Assembly: GCA_900548315.1 (NCBI GenBank)
Contig: URJU01000059.1
Coordinates: 1-11,336, forward strand
DNA: 11,336 nt
From: an uncultured Coprococcus sp.
GTDB lineage: Bacteria > Bacillota > Clostridia > Lachnospirales > Lachnospiraceae
Direction of reading: 5' to 3'
Shown here: one piece after another, positions 7,166 to 11,336 of the stretch
How the letters are laid out: the number at the start of each line of letters is the position of its first letter
Position numbering within the stretch: the first letter of the stretch is position 1
Notes under the pieces: generated by a model
Database searches by the model: none
Told to the model about the DNA's origin: nothing
What the model saw: the letters and a program-made list of their open reading frames with translations, nothing else
Made by a program: the position numbers and the translations under genes

Positions 7166-7202
7166 ATCCCTGCATAAATTAAAATGTATGCAGGGATTTT
7201 TT
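7166..7202 (+). terminator. Intrinsic terminator after the two-GTPase operon
   Basis: ATCCCTGCATA (7166-7176) pairs perfectly with TATGCAGGGAT (7187-7197) over 11 base pairs with a 10-base loop, followed by a run of six T (7197-7202). It lies 23 bases after the stop codon, a classic rho-independent terminator. Confidence 0.92.
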
Positions 7203-7228
7203 CTGTGTTCGTCTTACGAAAGTGTAAG

Positions 7229-7257
7229 TTGCGTAATCCTGCAGCAGAAATTATTAT
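7229..7257 (+). promoter_or_regulatory. Possible promoter for the exported protein/ABC operon
   Basis: TTGCGT (7229-7234) and TATTAT (7252-7257) are 17 bases apart. The -10 box is one base from consensus; the -35 box is weak, with only TTG matching. It sits after the terminator and 42 bases before the next start codon, where a promoter is expected. A short dyad, CTTAC (7213-7217) and GTAAG (7224-7228), abuts the -35 box. Confidence 0.4.
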
Positions 7258-7299
7258 TATCATAGTTGGAAAAACTTATATGGAACGGAAGGACATTAT

Positions 7300-9804
7300 A
7301 TGTTCAGGATGAAATTGTTATGTGTAAGTGCGATAGCACTTGCGATGTTTGTGAATACAGTGCCAACGATGGCTGAAACTGCAAGTGAGCAGACTGGAAG
7401 TATGTCTGATATAACAGCGTATGAAAGTGATGCGGACGAATATACTGATGACTATGACGAGACATCAGAGACTGATATCACTGGAAGTACATACGGAAAA
7501 ATAGAACAGAAGATATTGAAGAAGAATTCGGATATCAGTGTAAGTCTTGATTATGGAATCGATGGATATGCACAGTATGATGCAGGCAGTCAGCTGATAT
7601 TAAAGATACACAGTGATGTGCCTTTTAGTGGCAAGGTGTCAGTGGTTCCGAGCTATGATGAAGGGTATAACGATCAAAATATCAAGTATTCTCAGATTGT
7701 CAGTTTTGATGCTGGAACAGACAATGTTGTAAGATTTTATATAAATGAACTGGGATATGGGAGACTGTTTGTCAGCATGACAAACGATCAGGGCGAGCTG
7801 GTGTATTCAGAGAGTGACCTGCTCAGTGTAAATGGATATGAGGTTGTAGCAACTGTTGGCGTTTTGTCAGATGATCTTTCGGCATTTGAAAATCTTGATT
7901 ATGCCAGAGTAAAAAACCAGGTGGACAGCGTCAACATAAAAAGACTTAATATGTATTCTGATAAATTTCCTGATTCTGTGCAGGGACTTGAGAGTGTGCA
8001 TTATATGCTCATAGACGACTTCGATACATCTGAATTGTCAAAAAAACAGATATTGGCCGTTCAGGAGTGGGTGCTTGATGGTGGAACACTCATATTGTCT
8101 CTTGGGGAAAATGCAGATAAAGTGCTCGGTGGATTTGACAGCGAGTTTATCAGATATGACCTCGCTGGTATAGGTGTTAAAGATGTAAATATATGGTCGG
8201 AGAAGGAAAACAATACGGAATTTAACAAAGTGGCTGTTGCTGATATCACTGTCGGCGATGCGCAGCGGAATGATTCAATGGCAGGCCTATATAGCCTTGA
8301 TTCAGGATATGGCAGAATACTCATACTTCCGTATTCTCTAGGTGATATGGCAAGTGTTGATGCGAATAGTGAACTTCAGCTTGCTGAACTGGTATTAAAA
8401 GAGGGATACACAGATAGGATAAACAGTCTTGTACAGGGGGCATTTTACGATAATGCCACGGGGTACGGTGTGACAAATGCGTTGAATTCGAATAAGAAAA
8501 AAACAGTTTCTCCAGTGATCCTTCTGATCATCCTTATAATATATCTGATAGTGTGCGGACCAGTGACGTATATAGGGCTTAAAAAACTCAAGAGAAGAGA
8601 GTGGATATGGATAGCAGTTCCTGCATGGGCGATCGTAGGAACATTTGCTATATTTATAGTCAGTACAAAGTACAGAGTAACAAATCCTCTGGAACTGACA
8701 TTTACCTCTGCGGACATAAGTGATGACATCATGAGGCAGAACGTGTACGCATATATAATTGGGTCAAAGGCAGGAGAGTATTCGGTGAGCGTGGATGACA
8801 CATACAGCAATGTACATGTACTGGGAGATAATTACACAAATTCAACCAATACTCAGAAATTGGACGTGGAGAGGACTGCCAGTGATTCTGGAGTGGAGCT
8901 GGATTTCAAAACGCATGTTTCGTTTGGCGGTATGAGTCTTCGGGCAAGCAGCATAACTAAAAATGATATAGGCAAGTTAGACAGTTCTTTAAAACTTTAT
9001 ACAGATGGAATTGAGGGCAGCGTCACCAACAGTACAGTATACGATATGAGTGATGTGGTTGTTATGACAGATGGTTACTATTATTGCCTCGACAGCCTTA
9101 AGGCTGGGGAAACTATGGATATCAGCAGAATGCAGAACAGAAAGATGACAAATGGATTATCGATAGACTGCATGAAGAGTTATTATGTGAATAAATATGG
9201 CTCGGGATATAGTTATAATGACGATGCAGATGTCATGATGTCAAGAAACTATTATATGATGCTGAGGCTTGGTTCTTATTCCTCAACTCAAACAGGAATG
9301 GGAAGGGTTGCAATTTGGGCAACTATAGACCGTGGAGCTGATGTGAGTGTTGACCAACGAGCAGAGAAGTATGGCAGTTATGTTGTCTATGACGTACATA
9401 CGATGGACTATGAGGATGTGGATGGTGCATATTATAGCAACATATACACCAGAGATATAAATAGAATGGAACAGTCTGACTATGATGAGAATGATCTGAT
9501 GATGTACTCAGATCAGGTTGATATGGACATCAAATTTCAGAGAGGGGATAACATATTCAGTCTAGTCAGGGAGACAAACAATAAAGACACATCAACTTCA
9601 AAAGTTGTCGTGAAGGCGTATAATTTTAAATCTGGCAAGTATGAAGTCATATTTGCAAATGGCATAGCGGAACTGAATGATGAGAGACTGTTGCCGTATA
9701 TACAGAATGATGAGATGAAACTTAAGTTTATCTCACCTCATCAGGGTGAAGACTATATGGAGACATATCTTCCACGTATAAGTGCAAGAGGGGGTGGACA
9801 GTGA
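7300..9804 (+). CDS. Large exported membrane-anchored protein of an ABC transporter operon (GldG-like segment)
   Basis: An 834-residue protein. Residues 1-25 look like a Sec signal peptide (basic start, hydrophobic core, likely cleavage after the PTMA at 22-25), followed by an acidic, low-complexity linker to about 62. Residues 75-400 are predicted extracytoplasmic. Within them, HYMLIDDFDTSELS (234-247) plus VQEWVLDGGTLILSLG (254-269) resembles the amidotransferase-like fold of GldG/ABC-auxiliary proteins. Two membrane helices follow at about 403-425 and 435-455, joined by a basic loop (KKLKRRE), which fits a cytoplasmic loop by the positive-inside rule. The remaining 380 residues (456-834) would again be outside and contain many Tyr, Asp and Ser residues; I recognise no domain there. 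AAGGA at 7289-7293 is 6 nt before the ATG. The stop overlaps the ATPase start in TGATG, indicating translational coupling. Probably a structural or substrate-contacting subunit of the transporter; function not known. Confidence 0.82.
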   Translation: MFRMKLLCVSAIALAMFVNTVPTMAETASEQTGSMSDITAYESDADEYTDDYDETSETDITGSTYGKIEQKILKKNSDISVSLDYGIDGYAQYDAGSQLILKIHSDVPFSGKVSVVPSYDEGYNDQNIKYSQIVSFDAGTDNVVRFYINELGYGRLFVSMTNDQGELVYSESDLLSVNGYEVVATVGVLSDDLSAFENLDYARVKNQVDSVNIKRLNMYSDKFPDSVQGLESVHYMLIDDFDTSELSKKQILAVQEWVLDGGTLILSLGENADKVLGGFDSEFIRYDLAGIGVKDVNIWSEKENNTEFNKVAVADITVGDAQRNDSMAGLYSLDSGYGRILILPYSLGDMASVDANSELQLAELVLKEGYTDRINSLVQGAFYDNATGYGVTNALNSNKKKTVSPVILLIILIIYLIVCGPVTYIGLKKLKRREWIWIAVPAWAIVGTFAIFIVSTKYRVTNPLELTFTSADISDDIMRQNVYAYIIGSKAGEYSVSVDDTYSNVHVLGDNYTNSTNTQKLDVERTASDSGVELDFKTHVSFGGMSLRASSITKNDIGKLDSSLKLYTDGIEGSVTNSTVYDMSDVVVMTDGYYYCLDSLKAGETMDISRMQNRKMTNGLSIDCMKSYYVNKYGSGYSYNDDADVMMSRNYYMMLRLGSYSSTQTGMGRVAIWATIDRGADVSVDQRAEKYGSYVVYDVHTMDYEDVDGAYYSNIYTRDINRMEQSDYDENDLMMYSDQVDMDIKFQRGDNIFSLVRETNNKDTSTSKVVVKAYNFKSGKYEVIFANGIAELNDERLLPYIQNDEMKLKFISPHQGEDYMETYLPRISARGGGQ

Positions 9805-10769
9805 TGGTAGATATAGTAAATCTTACAAAATACTATGACAGGTTCATGGCTCTTGACAATGTCAATCTGCATATTGAAAAAGGAGAGATCTTTGGGTTTG
9901 TAGGACCAAATGGTGCGGGAAAGACGACCACCATGAAGATAATGTGTGGGCTAACCAAGGCAACATCCGGAAAGATCATAATTGATGGCATAAATGTGTT
10001 GAAAAAGTCATCTGATATGAGGAGAGTTATAGGATACGTGCCCGACTTTTTCGGGGTATATGACAATTTTAAGGTTATAGAGTATATGGAGTTTTATGGC
10101 TCCATGTATGGTATGACCAGGCGTGAATCTGATGCTGCGGCGGAGCGATTACTGGATCTGGTTAATTTGTCAGACAAGCGAGAAGAGTTTGTGGATGTGC
10201 TTTCCAGAGGTATGAAACAACGGTTGTGCGTTGCGAGGGCGCTCATACATGATCCAGAACTTCTCGTGCTCGACGAACCAAATTCAGGACTTGACCCTAG
10301 AGCAAGAGTGGAGATGAAGGACATAATGAAAAGCCTTCGTGAGCTTGGAAAAACTGTTATCATAAGTTCTCATATACTTCCGGAGCTTTCGGAGATGTGT
10401 ACTAGTGTAGGCATAATCGATCACGGCAGTATAGTCACCAGTGGGAAAGTGAAAGATGTAATGGCTCGGGGAAATGCGGAGGCTCCGGTCAAGATAAAGG
10501 GATATATACTGGGACTCAGCGTGCATGATGCACTGGAACGAATATCGGTAATGATAAGGGAGAGATTCAGTGTTGAGAGGATTGTCGAAAAGAATGGTGA
10601 ACTGATAGTATATTATCATGGTGACAGGGAGAGTGACGCGGAACTTCTCAGAAGTCTTGTGGACAATGGCGTTCATGTGCATCAGTTTGTCAGAGAAAAT
10701 GAAAATCTGGAGTCACTGTTCCTTGAGATCACAGGAGGTAGCACTGATGGCAAAAAGAAGATTTATTAA
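9804..10769 (+). CDS. ABC transporter ATP-binding protein (GldA/NatA-like, ABC-2 exporter type)
   Basis: A 321-residue cytoplasmic ATPase that powers the transporter. Walker A is GPNGAGKT (34-41), the ABC signature is LSRGMKQR (133-140), Walker B is LLVLDEP (153-159) followed by the D-loop SGLD (161-164), and the switch His is H190 in SSHIL. The Q-loop position reads VPDFFG (79-84), with Asp81 where many ABC ATPases have Gln. The nucleotide-binding domain is followed by about 90 C-terminal residues (230-321) of the kind seen in ABC-2 exporter ATPases. An in-frame GTG at 9801 exists, but the ATG at 9804, in a TGATG overlap with the preceding stop, is the normal coupled start, with a purine-rich GAGGGGG at 9788-9794 upstream. 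The 3' end overlaps the permease gene by 23 bases. Function as an ABC ATPase is certain; the substrate is not known. Confidence 0.96.
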   Translation: MVDIVNLTKYYDRFMALDNVNLHIEKGEIFGFVGPNGAGKTTTMKIMCGLTKATSGKIIIDGINVLKKSSDMRRVIGYVPDFFGVYDNFKVIEYMEFYGSMYGMTRRESDAAAERLLDLVNLSDKREEFVDVLSRGMKQRLCVARALIHDPELLVLDEPNSGLDPRARVEMKDIMKSLRELGKTVIISSHILPELSEMCTSVGIIDHGSIVTSGKVKDVMARGNAEAPVKIKGYILGLSVHDALERISVMIRERFSVERIVEKNGELIVYYHGDRESDAELLRSLVDNGVHVHQFVRENENLESLFLEITGGSTDGKKKIY

Positions 10770-11336
10770 TCCTATACTAAAAAAAGATATACTTGTAAAT
10801 GCCAGAAGTCCCAAGATGATAATAGCGGTGACATTGATAAACTGTCTGTTTGCATTGATAGCAGCCATTGCATTTGCAATGTCGTCTGGATCTGGTTATC
10901 AGACATATTACTCTTACATTGTAAAGTTATTTCCAATACTTGGAGGCTGTGAATTGGGAATTATAAGTTTTACCTTGCCTGTCATGACTTCGACATCTAT
11001 ATCTGGTGAAAGAGAGAGACAGACATTGGAGATCATGCTGACAACTCCGGTGAGGTCTTCGTCTATAATATTGGGCAAATTATTATCTGCCATGGCGACA
11101 ACATTTATGTATGTGGCTGCAACGCTGCCTTTTCTTGCTGTGTCTTTTGTCGTAGGAGGACTTGGATGGAAGTCACTGTTTGAGTTTATAGGTATTGTGT
11201 TGTATGTGGACATATATATAGGAAGTTTTGGAATGTTCTACTCATGTGTGCGAAGAACTTCCGTTTCTGCTACTATAGCAACAATCATAACGATCGTGGC
11301 AGTGGTGCTCATAACGTCTGTCTCTTATACACATCT
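10747..11336 (+). CDS. ABC-2 type permease, 3'-truncated by the contig end
   Basis: The reading frame is open from ATG 10747 to the window end with no stop; genuine sequence reaches 11317 (190 complete residues), after which the adapter begins. AGGAGG at 10733-10738 is 8 nt before the start, inside the ATPase gene. The protein begins with a basic, hydrophilic N-terminus, then has hydrophobic segments at about 24-45, 57-79, 112-137, 145-167 and 172-190. Between the second and third lies TSTSISGERERQTLEIMLTT (81-100), the hallmark cytoplasmic loop of ABC-2 exporter permeases (SxSIxxERExxTLExLLxTP). It would form the membrane channel driven by the ATPase encoded upstream, probably together with the 834-residue exported protein. 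Roughly the last third or less of a typical permease is missing. The final residues encoded after 11317 (VSYTH) are adapter-derived and should be ignored. Confidence 0.9.
   Translation, partial: MAKRRFINPILKKDILVNARSPKMIIAVTLINCLFALIAAIAFAMSSGSGYQTYYSYIVKLFPILGGCELGIISFTLPVMTSTSISGERERQTLEIMLTTPVRSSSIILGKLLSAMATTFMYVAATLPFLAVSFVVGGLGWKSLFEFIGIVLYVDIYIGSFGMFYSCVRRTSVSATIATIITIVAVVLITSVSYTH
11318..11336. other. Tn5/Nextera mosaic-end adapter sequence (artefact)
   Basis: The last 19 bases, CTGTCTCTTATACACATCT, are identical to the Tn5 transposase mosaic end used in Nextera library adapters. They stop exactly at the contig end, which is typical of untrimmed adapter and not of a natural transposon, since no transposase or flanking element is present. 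Confidence 0.96.

Noticed and set aside
11318..11336. Natural Tn5/IS50 end
   Set aside because: It ends exactly at the contig edge, no transposase is present, and the 19-base mosaic end is an engineered adapter sequence.

Overview
The window looks like a small contig from a Gram-positive anaerobe of the Clostridia, most likely a Lachnospiraceae gut bacterium. This is inferred from the moderately low GC content, strong AGGAG-type ribosome binding sites usually about 8 nt before the start, ATG starts and the protein families present; no rRNA or marker gene fixes the species. All genes lie on the + strand. I saw no tRNA, rRNA, CRISPR array, insertion sequence or phage gene. The last 19 bases are identical to the Tn5/Nextera mosaic-end adapter, so the right end is a sequencing artefact and the contig was probably assembled from tagmentation reads.

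Left block (1-3811): a small P-loop kinase-like ATPase, a DUF1015 (SerK-like) protein and a GlgB-family protein, closely spaced. The GlgB-family protein keeps the branching-enzyme modular fold, but the catalytic nucleophile position is Glu, the region I His is Asp, and the region carrying the acid/base Glu appears deleted. It is probably a pseudoenzyme. A 147-base gap with a near-perfect 18-base palindrome separates this block from a single MscS-type mechanosensitive channel gene (3959-4870).

Middle block (4892-7202): a good sigma-A-type promoter, a 5' leader with a hairpin, two adjacent G3E/COG0523 P-loop GTPase genes, and a clear intrinsic terminator. The first GTPase has the CxCC metal motif and a very large His/Cys-rich insert with three GDxCTCGCHDH repeats. 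The second lacks the CxCC motif and is fused to a C-terminal domain that resembles the soluble domain of TIGR03943/YcgQ proteins. Together they look like a two-gene metal (probably zinc) handling unit, and this is the most interesting part of the window.

Right block (7229-11317): a possible promoter, an 834-residue exported two-helix membrane protein with a GldG-like segment, an ABC ATPase that overlaps it by one base, and the 5' part of an ABC-2 permease that overlaps the ATPase gene by 23 bases. The translational coupling suggests one membrane complex, organised like GldA/GldF/GldG-type exporters but with unknown substrate.
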